Origin: Rhizobiales bacterium GAS188
GTDB lineage: Bacteria > Pseudomonadota > Alphaproteobacteria > Rhizobiales > Beijerinckiaceae
Reading direction: 5' to 3'
Assembly: GCA_900104855.1 (NCBI GenBank)
Contig: FNSS01000001.1
Span: 8,069,001 to 8,133,000 of the forward strand
DNA length: 64,000 nt
Part shown: one piece after another, positions 26,289-35,505 of the stretch
Layout: each line of letters opens with the position of its first letter
Numbering within the stretch: position 1 is the first letter of the stretch
The notes under the pieces: model-generated
Databases searched by the model: none
Told to the model about the DNA's origin: nothing
The model's input: the letters and a program-made list of their open reading frames with translations, nothing else
Program-made: the position numbers and the translations under genes

Positions 26289-27443
26289 TCAGCCGCCGGC
26301 GAGAAACTGTTGGGGATCGACGGGCGTCTTGCCCTTGCGCAGCTCGAAATGCAGCTGCGGCGAGGCGACATTGCCGGTCTGGCCGGACTTCGCCAGAACC
26401 TGCCCGCGTTTCACGGCCTCGCCCTTCTTGACGAGCAGGTCGCCATTATTGGCATAGGCCGAGACCCAGCCATTGGAATGGCGCACCAGCACCAGCTTGC
26501 CATAGCCTTTGATCTCGTCGCCCACATAGGCGACCGTGCCGTCCTCGGCGGCGCGCACCGACGTACCTTCCGGCACCGAGATATTGATACCGTCATTGCC
26601 GTCGCCGCCGAAGCGGCTGATGACGCGGCCGCGCGCCGGCCAACGGAATTGCGGCGAGTCAGGCTTCACCGCTCCGGTCGCCAGCGACGGGTCGACATCG
26701 TCAGCGGGCTCGGCCTTCGCCATCTCCTTGGGCTTGGCCGGCTGAGGCGGCGCAGCGGTCGCGGTCTTGAGCTTGGCGGGCTGCTCGGAGGGCACGGCTG
26801 CCGCCTTCTGCGACTCGGCAGTTGGCTTCTTGGCAGGGGCGGTCGCCGCAAGGCGCGGCGGTTCGCTCTTATGGCCCGACAAAGTCGGGGTGGCGGAATC
26901 GACCGCCTTGGCCGGGCTCGATTGGCCGACCGCCGGTCCGTAGCGATATACGGGAATGACGATCTGCGAACCCGGTGCCGGATTGGCGCCGGATGCGAGA
27001 CCGTTCGCGCCGCGCAGCGCCGTCTCGGGCACGCCGTAGCGCGACGACAAGGTCGCGATGGTGTCGCCGGACGCGAGCGTCATCGTGGTGCCCCCGACAG
27101 TCGACCAATTGCCGAAGCTCGCCTGCTTCACCGGCTGGGTGCTGGCGCGCGGTCGGATCGACCCCGTAACGATGCTGGTATCGGGCTGGGAGAGCGAGGC
27201 CTGCGAGCCGACGGCCGGCAGGCTGCGCGACTGAACCTTGCCGGTCGGCACAGCGGGAACGGGGGGTGTCGCATCCGCGGTGCCGCCCCCGAAGGGGCTG
27301 GTAAACGGATTATCGGAGAAACGCATCGCTTCCGAGCTGCAGCCGGTCGCAGCCATCGCGACGAGCGTCGCGAAGGCGATGCGCACGGTGACGCGGGACA
27401 AAATCAGAGGGCTCGAAGACTGCCGATTGGTGTCACTACGCAT
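26289..27443 (-). CDS. NlpD-like LysM/LytM (M23) lipoprotein, probable amidase activator
   Basis: 384 aa from the ATG at 27443. The N-terminus has a hydrophobic segment ending AATGC, a lipobox. A LysM domain (TLASGDTIATLSSRYGVPETALRGANGL, written here in two blocks) follows at about 128-175, and an Ala/Pro/Lys-rich linker leads to a LytM domain at about 275-380. The catalytic metal ligands are missing: the first site reads GNDGINISV instead of HxxxD, and the HxH motif reads QLH. It therefore resembles E. coli NlpD, a non-enzymatic activator of cell-wall amidases, acting in the periplasm during cell separation. It sits next to pcm and surE as in many proteobacteria. Confidence 0.85.
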   Translation of the reverse strand: MRSDTNRQSSSPLILSRVTVRIAFATLVAMAATGCSSEAMRFSDNPFTSPFGGGTADATPPVPAVPTGKVQSRSLPAVGSQASLSQPDTSIVTGSIRPRASTQPVKQASFGNWSTVGGTTMTLASGDTIATLSSRYGVPETALRGANGLASGANPAPGSQIVIPVYRYGPAVGQSSPAKAVDSATPTLSGHKSEPPRLAATAPAKKPTAESQKAAAVPSEQPAKLKTATAAPPQPAKPKEMAKAEPADDVDPSLATGAVKPDSPQFRWPARGRVISRFGGDGNDGINISVPEGTSVRAAEDGTVAYVGDEIKGYGKLVLVRHSNGWVSAYANNGDLLVKKGEAVKRGQVLAKSGQTGNVASPQLHFELRKGKTPVDPQQFLAGG

Positions 27444-27565
27444 CGGACCACTCACTTCACACGCTACCCAACCCATCCAGTAAAAACACGATTCAGGTTA
27501 AGGGGTGGTTGAGATGCGTAGAATTTGATGCAACGGGTGACCTCGGCCGGGGCGCAGCCGGCGGC

Positions 27566-28255
27566 TCACAAATACCGCGACATCCCCGCAATCGGCGGCG
27601 CGACCCGGGTCAGGCCGATCAATTCCTCGCGCCAGCCGCCGCCTGCGAGCTTTTCGGCGCGTACCAGATGGCACATCCGCTCATCGGGCCGCGCGAAGAC
27701 GCAGATCGCGCCGTCCACGAGCCGCCTCGCCACGGCCGGCGGCGGTTCGGGCACAGCGAAATCGATGAAGGCCCGATGAAAGGGACCCGCGGCCGGCACC
27801 TCGTCGAGGGCGTCGCCCTGCACCACCCTCACATTGGCGACGCCGCAGCCTTCGAGGCGCCGTTCGGCCTCGATGGCGAGGGTGCGGAAGCGCTCGATCG
27901 AGATCACCGCCCCCGCCAGCTGCCCCATCACGGCAGCCGCATAGCCCGAGCCCGTGCCGATATCGAGCGCGTGATGCTCCTTGCGCAATTCGAGCGCGGC
28001 GAGCGCCAAAGCGAGGTCCGAGGGGGCGCCGACAGTCTGGCCGCAGCCCGTGGGCAGAGCGACGTCGCGCCCCGCAAGGTCGCGATAGGCGGCGGGGGAA
28101 AAGAAGCTGCGCGGCACCGCCTCGAAGGCGCGCAGGACCAGAGTGTCGCCGACCCCGCGGGCGCGCAGCCGCATCAAAAGGTGCAATGTCTCCGCGGCAC
28201 GCGGCGAAGCGATCGAGCGGCCTTCACCGTCCTCGATCGGCTCCGCCATCGTCAT
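27566..28255 (-). CDS. pcm: Protein-L-isoaspartate O-methyltransferase
   Basis: 229 aa from the ATG at 28255 (a second ATG two codons later is possible). The reading frame runs further upstream but there it is antisense-shifted inside surE, so the shorter start is used. Motif I is [18 protein letters not shown], after the family segment [20 protein letters not shown]; post-motif [10 protein letters not shown] follows. Pcm repairs isoaspartyl residues in aged proteins with SAM. It overlaps surE by four bases (ATGA), a classic surE-pcm pair. Confidence 0.93.
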   Translation of the reverse strand: MTMAEPIEDGEGRSIASPRAAETLHLLMRLRARGVGDTLVLRAFEAVPRSFFSPAAYRDLAGRDVALPTGCGQTVGAPSDLALALAALELRKEHHALDIGTGSGYAAAVMGQLAGAVISIERFRTLAIEAERRLEGCGVANVRVVQGDALDEVPAAGPFHRAFIDFAVPEPPPAVARRLVDGAICVFARPDERMCHLVRAEKLAGGGWREELIGLTRVAPPIAGMSRYL

Positions 28256-29013
28256 GCGAGTGTCCGCGCCACGTCCTCGATCAGCCCCTGATTGGTCAGG
28301 TTGAGCTGCAGGGGGGTGACCGAAATGCGCTTCTGATCGAGCGCCGCGATATCGGTGCCGGGTCTCGGCCTGGTCACGCCGCGCGCGAAGCCGAGCCAGA
28401 AATAAGCGTTGCCGCGACCATCCTTGCGCTCGTCGATCGAGAGCAGCGTCTGGTCGCGCTGGCCCTGCGACGTCGCCTCGATGCCGGTCACCTCGGCGGG
28501 CAGGCAATGGGGGAAGTTGACGTTGAACAGCGTGCCGCGCGGCACGCCTGCATCGAGCAGCTTGCGCAGCACCGGCACGGCGTGCTGGCGCGCGCAATCC
28601 CAATGCAGATGGCCGCGCCCCTCGGGCCCATAGGCTTGCGACAAGGCGATCGCCGGCACGCCGAGCATCGCCCCCTCCATGGCGCCGGCGACGGTGCCAG
28701 AATACAACACGTCCTCGGCGACGTTCTGGCCGCGATTGACCCCCGACAGAACGAGGTCCGGCTTCTCGCCCTTGAAGACGTGGCGCATCGCCAGGATGAC
28801 GCAATCGGTCGGCGTGCCCTTCACCGCGAAGCGTTGCTCGTCGATCTGGCGCAAGCGCAGCGGATCGGAAAGCGAGAGCGCATGCGCCACGCCGCTCTGG
28901 TCGGTCTCCGGTGCAACGATCCACACATCATCCGAAAGCGCGCGTGCCACTTCGGCGCACACCTCCAGCCCCTCGGCATGCACCCCATCATCATTAGTAA
29001 TCAAAATTCGCAT
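28252..29013 (-). CDS. surE: 5'/3'-nucleotidase SurE
   Basis: 253 aa. The N-terminus [19 protein letters not shown] holds the Asp-Asp metal site; [46 protein letters not shown] and the [20 protein letters not shown] end are all conserved. SurE is a metal-dependent nucleotidase and polyphosphatase involved in stress survival. It overlaps pcm and lies 101 bases downstream of serS on the same strand. Confidence 0.96.
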   Translation of the reverse strand: MRILITNDDGVHAEGLEVCAEVARALSDDVWIVAPETDQSGVAHALSLSDPLRLRQIDEQRFAVKGTPTDCVILAMRHVFKGEKPDLVLSGVNRGQNVAEDVLYSGTVAGAMEGAMLGVPAIALSQAYGPEGRGHLHWDCARQHAVPVLRKLLDAGVPRGTLFNVNFPHCLPAEVTGIEATSQGQRDQTLLSIDERKDGRGNAYFWLGFARGVTRPRPGTDIAALDQKRISVTPLQLNLTNQGLIEDVARTLA

Positions 29014-29114
29014 CGATCGATCATCATTCCAATTGCAACGCCCCTCGTCCCGCCAGGCGAATCGGCGGACGCCTCATGCGGCATCCACGGCGAAACCGAT
29101 CCTATACATGGTTC

Positions 29115-30542
29115 CTAGCTCGCGCACTCGATTCGCTTCAACTGGCCCATATAGGGCTGCAACGCCGACGGCACCTCGATCGAGCCGTCCTGGTTCTGAT
29201 AGGTCTCCATGACGGCGATGAGGGCGCGCCCCACCGCTACACCCGAGCCGTTGAGCGTATGCACGAGGCGCGGCGACACCGGCTTGCCATCGCTCGGCGC
29301 CGGGCGGTAGCGGGCATTCATGCGCCGCGCCTGGAAATCGCCGCAGACCGAGCAGGAGGAGATCTCGCGATAAGCCCCCTGCCCCGGCAGCCAGACCTCG
29401 ATGTCATAGGTCTTCTGCGAGGCGAAGCCCATATCGCCGGTGCACAATGTCATCACCCGGTAATGCAGGTCGAGCCGCTTGAGCACCGTCTCGGCGCAGG
29501 CGATCATGCGCTCATGCTCGGCGATCGAAGTCTCCGGCGTCGTGATCGAGACGAGCTCGACCTTGTCGAACTGGTGCTGACGCAGCATGCCGCGCGTGTC
29601 GCGCCCGGCGGCGCCTGCTTCCGCCCGGAAGCACGGGGTGAGTGCCGTGAAGCGCAGCGGCAGCTCGGCTTCCGGCGTGATCGCTTCGCGCACCAGATTG
29701 GTCAGCGGCACCTCGGCCGTCGGGACGAGCCAGAAATCTTCCTTGGCCGGCGCCCTGTCGATCACCGTGTCGACGAGCTGCTGTAAGGTGATCTCGCCTT
29801 GCACGAACCGCTCCTTATCGGCCTCGGAGACGAAGTCGAGCGCCTCATGCAGCAGCTCCTCGCGCGTCTTGGTGCGCGAGGCCATGAACTGGTCATCGGC
29901 GAATTTCGGCAGTTGCGCTGTGCCGAACATCACCTCGTCCTTGACCAGCAAGGGCGGCTGGATCTCGGTGTAGCCATGCTCGGTGACATGCAGGTCGATC
30001 ATGAACTGGCCGATGGCACGTCCGAGACGCGCGAGCCCTTGCTTGAGCACCACGAAGCGGGCGCCCGACAATTTGGCGGCGGTCTCGAAATCCATCTGGC
30101 CGAGCGCTTCGCCGAGCTCGAAATGCTGCTTTGCCCAGTTCAGGCCGCGCTGCGCCCCATGGCGGCGATATTCCACATTGCCATGCTCGTCGCTGCCGAT
30201 CGGCACGCCGGGCAACGGCGTATTCGGAATCTCGGAGAGCGCCCTGTTCAGCTCGGCCGTCGCTGCCTTCTCCTCGGCTTCCGCGGCCGCGATGCTTTCG
30301 CGCAGGCCCGCGACCTCGGCCATCAGCGCCTGAGCGCGCGTCTCATCCTTCTGCGACTTGGCCTTGCCGATTTCCCTCGACAGCGCGTTGCGACGTTCCT
30401 GGGCTGCCTGTGCCGCCCCGATCGCGGCCCGGCGCCTGTCGTCGAGCGCGATCAGTCGCGCCGATTCGTGAGAGAGCCCGCGCGCCGCAAGGCCGGCATC
30501 GAATGCCGCCACATTGTCCCTGATCCAACGGATATCGTGCAT
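29115..30542 (-). CDS. serS: Seryl-tRNA synthetase
   Basis: 475 aa from the ATG at 30542 (HDIRWIRDN follows, the usual start). The N-terminal coiled-coil arm covers about 1-110. The class II catalytic motifs are present: motif 2 region [18 protein letters not shown] and the [20 protein letters not shown] segment that precedes motif 3. The enzyme charges tRNA-Ser and tRNA-Sec with serine. It is followed by surE-pcm and preceded by tatC on the same strand, the usual Hyphomicrobiales order. Confidence 0.97.
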   Translation of the reverse strand: MHDIRWIRDNVAAFDAGLAARGLSHESARLIALDDRRRAAIGAAQAAQERRNALSREIGKAKSQKDETRAQALMAEVAGLRESIAAAEAEEKAATAELNRALSEIPNTPLPGVPIGSDEHGNVEYRRHGAQRGLNWAKQHFELGEALGQMDFETAAKLSGARFVVLKQGLARLGRAIGQFMIDLHVTEHGYTEIQPPLLVKDEVMFGTAQLPKFADDQFMASRTKTREELLHEALDFVSEADKERFVQGEITLQQLVDTVIDRAPAKEDFWLVPTAEVPLTNLVREAITPEAELPLRFTALTPCFRAEAGAAGRDTRGMLRQHQFDKVELVSITTPETSIAEHERMIACAETVLKRLDLHYRVMTLCTGDMGFASQKTYDIEVWLPGQGAYREISSCSVCGDFQARRMNARYRPAPSDGKPVSPRLVHTLNGSGVAVGRALIAVMETYQNQDGSIEVPSALQPYMGQLKRIECAS

Positions 30543-30696
30543 CGTCGCCAACCCGGTCATCATCCAGCGTCGCTGACGAGCGGGCCGCTGCGGCCGGTTT
30601 CGCCATCGATCGAGCGCTCTCGGTGTTCGGCTTCGATCGGCTTGTCAAGGATCAATGAGGGATCCACGAGGACCTGGCCGCTCGACGCAGCAGAAC

Positions 30697-31503
30697 TCAG
30701 TCGGCTGCCGCGTCTTCCCTCGCCTGCTGGCTCCGCTTCTCGATCATGCTCACCGCGATGATGCTGCCCTCGTAGAGGATGAGGGTCGGCACGGCGAGAG
30801 CCAGCATCGAGAAGGCATCGGGCGGAGCAAGCACGGCGGCGATGCAGAAGATGATGACGATGGCGTAGCGGCGCTGGCGTTTCAGGAAGGCCGCATCGAT
30901 GAAGCCGACGCGGGCGAGGATCGTCAGGATCACCGGCGTCTGGAAGCAGATGCCGAAGGCGAAGATCAGCGTCATCAACAGCGACAGGTAGGAATCGACC
31001 TTGGCGAGCAGCTCGATCGTCGGCTCGCCCTCGACACCCGTCTGCTGCATCGACAGCGAATAATACATCACGGCCGGCATGCCGAGGAAGAACACCACGC
31101 CAGCGCCGATCAGGAACAGGATCGGGGTGGCGACCAGGTAGGGATAGAAGGCCCGCTGCTCCTTCTTGTAGAGGCCGGGCGCCACGAATTTGTAGATCTG
31201 CGTCGCCACGATCGGGAAAGACAGGAAGGCCGCGCCGAACGCCGCGAGCTTGATCTTGGTGATCAGGAAGCCAAGCGGCTCGGTGAAGACCAGATGCGGC
31301 AGCGGCAGGTTGTGGCGGCTCGAGGCCCAGACATAAGGGATGAGCAGGAAATTGTAGATCTGCGTCGCGAATGCGAAGCAGCCGACGAGCAGTACCGCAA
31401 AGGCGATCAGCGAACGGATCAGCCTGGTGCGCAGCTCGATGAGATGATCGATCAGAGGCGCGCGTGACGCCTCTATATGGGCCTCGTCCGTCGTGTCGGT
31501 CAT
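30697..31503 (-). CDS. tatC: Sec-independent protein translocase TatC
   Basis: 268 aa with six hydrophobic helices. The conserved N-terminal APLIDHLIELRTRLIRSL, the FVAPGLYKKEQRAFYPY loop and FAFGICFQTPVILTILARVG, the signal-peptide binding surface, are intact. TatC is the receptor for twin-arginine precursors. It overlaps tatB by four bases. A Tat-motif dehydrogenase elsewhere in this window (23.4 kb) would be a substrate. Confidence 0.96.
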   Translation of the reverse strand: MTDTTDEAHIEASRAPLIDHLIELRTRLIRSLIAFAVLLVGCFAFATQIYNFLLIPYVWASSRHNLPLPHLVFTEPLGFLITKIKLAAFGAAFLSFPIVATQIYKFVAPGLYKKEQRAFYPYLVATPILFLIGAGVVFFLGMPAVMYYSLSMQQTGVEGEPTIELLAKVDSYLSLLMTLIFAFGICFQTPVILTILARVGFIDAAFLKRQRRYAIVIIFCIAAVLAPPDAFSMLALAVPTLILYEGSIIAVSMIEKRSQQAREDAAAD

Positions 31504-32249
31504 GCGGCGCGATCATCCCCCGACGGGAGCGGCTTCGGGGGCAGCGCCTTGGCGGCGCGCTTGCGCGGAGCCTTCACCGGAGCCGGGGCCGGCGCTGCGC
31601 CATCGACGCCGTTGGCGACGGCCTGACCGGCAATCTCCAACAGGTCGGTCTGGGAGGCCGGCGCCGAGGCCTCGGCAACCTTGGCCTTCGGTTTGGCCGC
31701 GGCGCGCTTCTTTCGGGCCGGCTTCTCGGCAGGCGTGTCGACTCCAACCGGGCTTATGGCCGTCTCGGTGACAGTGACCGCTGCAGGGCTCGCTTCGACG
31801 CTCAGCGTCGTCGATTTGGTGTCGGCAGGTTTGGAAGCGTCGTCAGGATTGGCAGAGTCAGGAGCTGAGGCTTCGTTGCCGCCCCCGGCGCTTGCCGGGA
31901 GCGCGGTCCCCTCGGTCGAACTCTCGATCTTAGGCGCCTCGGCGGCGGGTTGGACCACCGGCTGCGACGGCTCGGGCAACTGCGAGCCGATCGAATTGAA
32001 CTCGCTTTGCAAGCCGCTCGTCGTGGCGGCGAGATCCTGTTTGATATTGGCGACTTCTTGCTGGACGCTCTCGAGCTCAGCTTCGCGCATCGCCTCGCGG
32101 AAATGGTCCTGGAACTCGGAGGCCATGCGGCGCGCCTTCGCCGTCATGGCGCCAACGGCGCGCAAGGCTTTGGGCAAGTCTTTCGGGCCGATTGCGATCA
32201 ACGCAACCGCACCAATGACCACCATTTCGCTCCAGGCGATATCGAACAT
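31500..32249 (-). CDS. tatB: Sec-independent protein translocase TatB
   Basis: 249 aa. The N-terminal helix MFDIAWSEMVVIGAVALIAI and the amphipathic GPKDLPKALRAVGAMTAKAR give the TatB pattern, with Glu8 conserved. The rest is a long coiled-coil and Ala/Pro/Lys-rich low-complexity tail (about 95-249), much longer than E. coli TatB, as is usual in Hyphomicrobiales. It overlaps tatC and follows tatA by 42 bases. Confidence 0.94.
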   Translation of the reverse strand: MFDIAWSEMVVIGAVALIAIGPKDLPKALRAVGAMTAKARRMASEFQDHFREAMREAELESVQQEVANIKQDLAATTSGLQSEFNSIGSQLPEPSQPVVQPAAEAPKIESSTEGTALPASAGGGNEASAPDSANPDDASKPADTKSTTLSVEASPAAVTVTETAISPVGVDTPAEKPARKKRAAAKPKAKVAEASAPASQTDLLEIAGQAVANGVDGAAPAPAPVKAPRKRAAKALPPKPLPSGDDRAA

Positions 32250-32291
32250 GTGAACCCTGCCGCAACAGCGACGCCAAAAGCTGCGGACGGA

Positions 32292-32534
32292 TCAGCCGGC
32301 CTTGGTGTCGCGCGCCACAGGCGAGACTGGGGCAGGCTCCGCAGGCTGATGCTCGACCGGGCGCGGGGCCGCTTTCGCCGCCTCTGCCGCCTGATCATCA
32401 TCGGCCATGCCCTTCTTGAAGGACTTGATGCCCTTGGCGAAGTCACCCATCACATCGGAGATCTTGCCCTTGCCGAACACCAGCATCACGACAGCGATCA
32501 CGATCAACCAATGCCAAATGCTCAACGAACCCAT
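32292..32534 (-). CDS. tatA: Sec-independent protein translocase TatA
   Basis: 80 aa from the ATG at 32534. The N-terminus [20 protein letters not shown], the [20 protein letters not shown] hinge and amphipathic helix and an acidic/Pro-rich tail are standard TatA, the pore-forming unit. First gene of tatABC, read toward serS. The 238 bases upstream, to scpB, are free of genes and show no clear motif. Confidence 0.95.
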   Translation of the reverse strand: MGSLSIWHWLIVIAVVMLVFGKGKISDVMGDFAKGIKSFKKGMADDDQAAEAAKAAPRPVEHQPAEPAPVSPVARDTKAG

Positions 32535-32772
32535 TGAATTCCTCCTCATACCGCGCCGCGCGCAGGCCTAGCGCGCGCCCGGCCGCAAGGCAACCTTCCC
32601 TGCCAAGGTAGGCTCAGGCTGCGGCGAAAACAAGAAACGCGCCAACAAACATGCCTCTGCCTGCCGCGATCCGCGCGAATTCGACTTCGGCATGATTACC
32701 GAAATGCGGCCTGCGTTATTCCGGCATTCGTGGACGAAGCGGATACCGCTTCGTAGGAAGATGCCCCTGCCC

Positions 32773-33555
32773 TCAGCCTTCCGGCTGTTGCGGCGCCTCG
32801 ACCGCCAGGTTTTCCACCGTGGAGTCTTCGACCGCCAAAACCTCGACCGCCAAAGCCTCGACCGCCAAGACCTCTTCGTCAAGCGGATCCCCGTCCAGCG
32901 GATCCTCATCTTGGCCGAGCGCATCGTCGTCGCGCGGCGTCGGAATGGAGAAGCCCTTCGCCACCCGCCCTTCGATCAAGCCGGCGCCCTTCAATTCATC
33001 GAGGCCCGGCAGGTCGGAGAGCTTGTCGAGGCCGAAATGGTCGAGAAAGCTCGGGGTCGTGCCATAGGTGATCGGTCGGCCGGGCGTCTTGCGCCGGCCG
33101 CGCATGCGCACGAATCCCGCTTCCAGGAGCGCATCGAGCGTGCCCTTGGCCACCGCCACGCCGCGAATGTCCTCGATCTCGGCCCGCGTCACCGGCTGGT
33201 GATAGGCGACGATAGCGAGCGTCTCGAGCCCGGCACGGGAGAGGCGGCGCGGCGCGCTCTCCTCTGAGGCGAGAAGATAGGCGAGATCCGGCGCAGTGCG
33301 GAAGGTGAAGCCGCCGGCCCGCTGCACCAGGTTGACGCCGCGATTGGCATAGAGGCCGCGCAGCTCCGAGGTCACGGCCTCGATGTCGGCATCCGGCGGC
33401 AGCTTCGCCGCGATTTCGTCGCGGGTCACGGGGGTGCGCGCCGCGAAGATCAGCGCTTCGGCGACGCGGACCGCCTGCTCCAGCTCCGGATTTGCCTCGA
33501 AGGGCGCGTCGAACGGCGCCTCGACCCGCCGTGCGAGACGGATGAGTTCGTTCAT
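32773..33555 (-). CDS. scpB: Segregation and condensation protein ScpB
   Basis: 260 aa. Two winged-helix domains: VAEALIFAARTPVTRDEIAA and LSRAGLETLAIVAYHQPVTR, then IEDIRGVAVAKGTLDALLEA and RPITYGTTPSFLDHFGLDKL, all characteristic. The last ~45 residues are a repetitive acidic tail of the type LAVEALAVEVLAVED, an odd low-complexity extension. ScpB dimers join ScpA in the SMC condensin complex. Overlaps scpA by four bases. Confidence 0.95.
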   Translation of the reverse strand: MNELIRLARRVEAPFDAPFEANPELEQAVRVAEALIFAARTPVTRDEIAAKLPPDADIEAVTSELRGLYANRGVNLVQRAGGFTFRTAPDLAYLLASEESAPRRLSRAGLETLAIVAYHQPVTRAEIEDIRGVAVAKGTLDALLEAGFVRMRGRRKTPGRPITYGTTPSFLDHFGLDKLSDLPGLDELKGAGLIEGRVAKGFSIPTPRDDDALGQDEDPLDGDPLDEEVLAVEALAVEVLAVEDSTVENLAVEAPQQPEG

Positions 33556-34379
33556 GCGAATGCTCCCGGTTGTGCGGCCGCCACGGCGCCCGCGGCCAAG
33601 GCGCCGGCGCGACGCACATGGATGGGGCCAAAAGCCTTGTCCTGATGCAGCGCCAGACTGCCGTCACGAGCCATTTCGAGCGCTGCCGCCAGCGCCGAGG
33701 CGCGAATGGTCGGGCGCATGCGCGGTGATGTGATGTAGCGCTCCAGGAACTCGTCGAGCACGGCCCAGTCGTGCAGGTCTCCCAAAAGGGCCGCAAGCGC
33801 CTCGCGCGCCTCGACTAATGTCCATACGAAGCGCTTGGCGACCGTCACTCGTGAAAGGGCCTGCCGCTCGCGGCGCGTCGCATAGACGCGCAGGAGATCA
33901 TAGAGATTGTCGGCGTAGGGGCGCTCCGGCGCCGCCGCCAAGGGCTCGGGATCGCCGCGCTGGAACACGTCGCGCCCGAGCAAGGCCCCGTCGCTCAGCC
34001 GCTTTGCCGCCTCGCGCATGGCCTCGAGGCGGCGAAGCCGCATGGCGAGCGCCGCGGCGAGGTCGGCAGCGGCCGGCTCGTCGGGCTTTTGCTGATCGGG
34101 CAGCAGCAGGCGCGATTTGAGATAGGCGAGCCAGGCTGCCATCACCAGGTAATCGGCGGCGAGCTCGAGCCGGATGCGCCTCGCTCCCTCGATGAAGGCG
34201 AGATATTGCTCGGCGAGCTTCAGGATGGAAATTCCGGCAAGATCGACGGTCTGACGCCGCGCAAGCTCAAGCAAGAGGTCAAGAGGCCCCTCGAAACCAC
34301 CGAGATCGACCACGAAAGCCGGATCGCTCTCGGCACGGTCGATTTCGGCCAAATCCTGGTCGAATAGGTCTTGGTTCAT
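33552..34379 (-). CDS. scpA: Segregation and condensation protein ScpA
   Basis: 275 aa from the ATG at 34379; a TTG two codons upstream is possible. The kleisin N-domain FVVDLGGFEGPLDLLLELAR and ISILKLAEQYLAFIE, YLVMAAWLAYLKSRLLLP and the C-terminal helices match ScpA. It bridges SMC heads and recruits ScpB in chromosome organisation. Translation is probably coupled to scpB through the four-base overlap, and nagZ lies just upstream. Confidence 0.95.
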   Translation of the reverse strand: MNQDLFDQDLAEIDRAESDPAFVVDLGGFEGPLDLLLELARRQTVDLAGISILKLAEQYLAFIEGARRIRLELAADYLVMAAWLAYLKSRLLLPDQQKPDEPAAADLAAALAMRLRRLEAMREAAKRLSDGALLGRDVFQRGDPEPLAAAPERPYADNLYDLLRVYATRRERQALSRVTVAKRFVWTLVEAREALAALLGDLHDWAVLDEFLERYITSPRMRPTIRASALAAALEMARDGSLALHQDKAFGPIHVRRAGALAAGAVAAAQPGAFA

Positions 34380-34441
34380 CAGCAAGGATCTTGGCTCATC
34401 GCTCTCCGAAACATGCGAATCGGTGTCCGAATCTGAACCCG

Positions 34442-35455
34442 TCAGGCGGTTCCCGCAAGCAGCGCCTGGAAATGGGCGCGGCCATCCACAGGATCAAAGG
34501 GCTCAGGTGTGTGGCGAATGCGCGCAAGCGCCGCTTCCGCCCGGCGCCTGGCCGCCCCGGTGAGCGCTTTAGCGGCCGAAACCACCGCCTTCGCCTCCTC
34601 GGGCTCGCCATTGCAGTGCAGCACGACATCGCAGCCCGCCCTATGGGCTAGCCGGGTACGCTCGGCGAAGGAGCCCGACAGCGCCTTCATGGACAGATCA
34701 TCGCTCATGACGAGGCCGTCATAGCCGATCTGGCCGCGGATCACCTCCTTGAAGACGCGCCGCGACAAGGTCGCTGGCCGGCGCGGATCGATGGCCTGGA
34801 ACACCACATGCGCCGTCATGGCGAGCGGCATGTCGGTCAGCATGCCGAAAGGAGCGAAATCATGTGCGGCGAGCTCGTCGCGCGTCGCCGCCACCTCGGG
34901 AAGGGCGAGATGGCTGTCGGCCGTGGCCCGGCCATGGCCGGGAATGTGCTTGATGACGGGCAGCACGCCGCCGGCGATCAGGCCCTCGGCCGCGGCCCGC
35001 CCCGCGATCGCCACCGGCTCGGGCGCAAAACCATAGGCGCGGCTGCCGATCACTGCGTTGGCCCCGGCCACCGGAATGTCGAGCACGGGAAGGCAATCGA
35101 CCGTGATGCCGAGCGCTGCGAGATCATGGGCGATGAGGCGTGCCCCGAGCCGTACGGCCTCGCGCCGGGCATGACGATCGTTGATGCGGGCGAAGACCGA
35201 TGCCGCAGGATAGGCTGGCCAGAGCGGCGGGCCGAGCCGTTGCACCCGCCCGCCCTCCTGATCGATCAGGACCGGCGCATCCTCTCGCCCGACGATCTCG
35301 CGGAACTCGGCGGTGAGGCGACGCAGCTGCGCGGCATCAGCGACATTGCGCTTGAAGAGGATCAGCCCCCAGGGTTGCGCCTCCTTCAGGAAGTCGCGCT
35401 CCTGCGCGCTGAGGGTCACCCCGGCACAGCCGAGGATCAACGCTCGGATGCTCAT
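34442..35455 (-). CDS. nagZ: Beta-N-acetylhexosaminidase NagZ (GH3)
   Basis: 337 aa, single-domain GH3. The signature IKHIPGHGRATADSHLALP holds the catalytic His, and VMSDDLSMKALSG holds the nucleophile Asp. GREDAPVLIDQEGGRVQRL is the substrate-binding part. NagZ removes GlcNAc from anhydro-muropeptides in the cytoplasm during cell-wall recycling. The gene lies between the SPOR-domain gene and scpA, as is standard in this order. Confidence 0.95.
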   Translation of the reverse strand: MSIRALILGCAGVTLSAQERDFLKEAQPWGLILFKRNVADAAQLRRLTAEFREIVGREDAPVLIDQEGGRVQRLGPPLWPAYPAASVFARINDRHARREAVRLGARLIAHDLAALGITVDCLPVLDIPVAGANAVIGSRAYGFAPEPVAIAGRAAAEGLIAGGVLPVIKHIPGHGRATADSHLALPEVAATRDELAAHDFAPFGMLTDMPLAMTAHVVFQAIDPRRPATLSRRVFKEVIRGQIGYDGLVMSDDLSMKALSGSFAERTRLAHRAGCDVVLHCNGEPEEAKAVVSAAKALTGAARRRAEAALARIRHTPEPFDPVDGRAHFQALLAGTA

Positions 35456-35505
35456 CGCTCAGATCGAAATGGTGCTGTGGGAACCGGAAGCCTGGTTCGT
35501 GCGGC

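Noticed and set aside
27566-28924. Longer version of pcm starting at 28924
   Set aside because: The added N-terminal part lies antisense-frame inside surE and is Arg-rich without motifs; the ATG at 28255, overlapping the surE stop, is the expected start.
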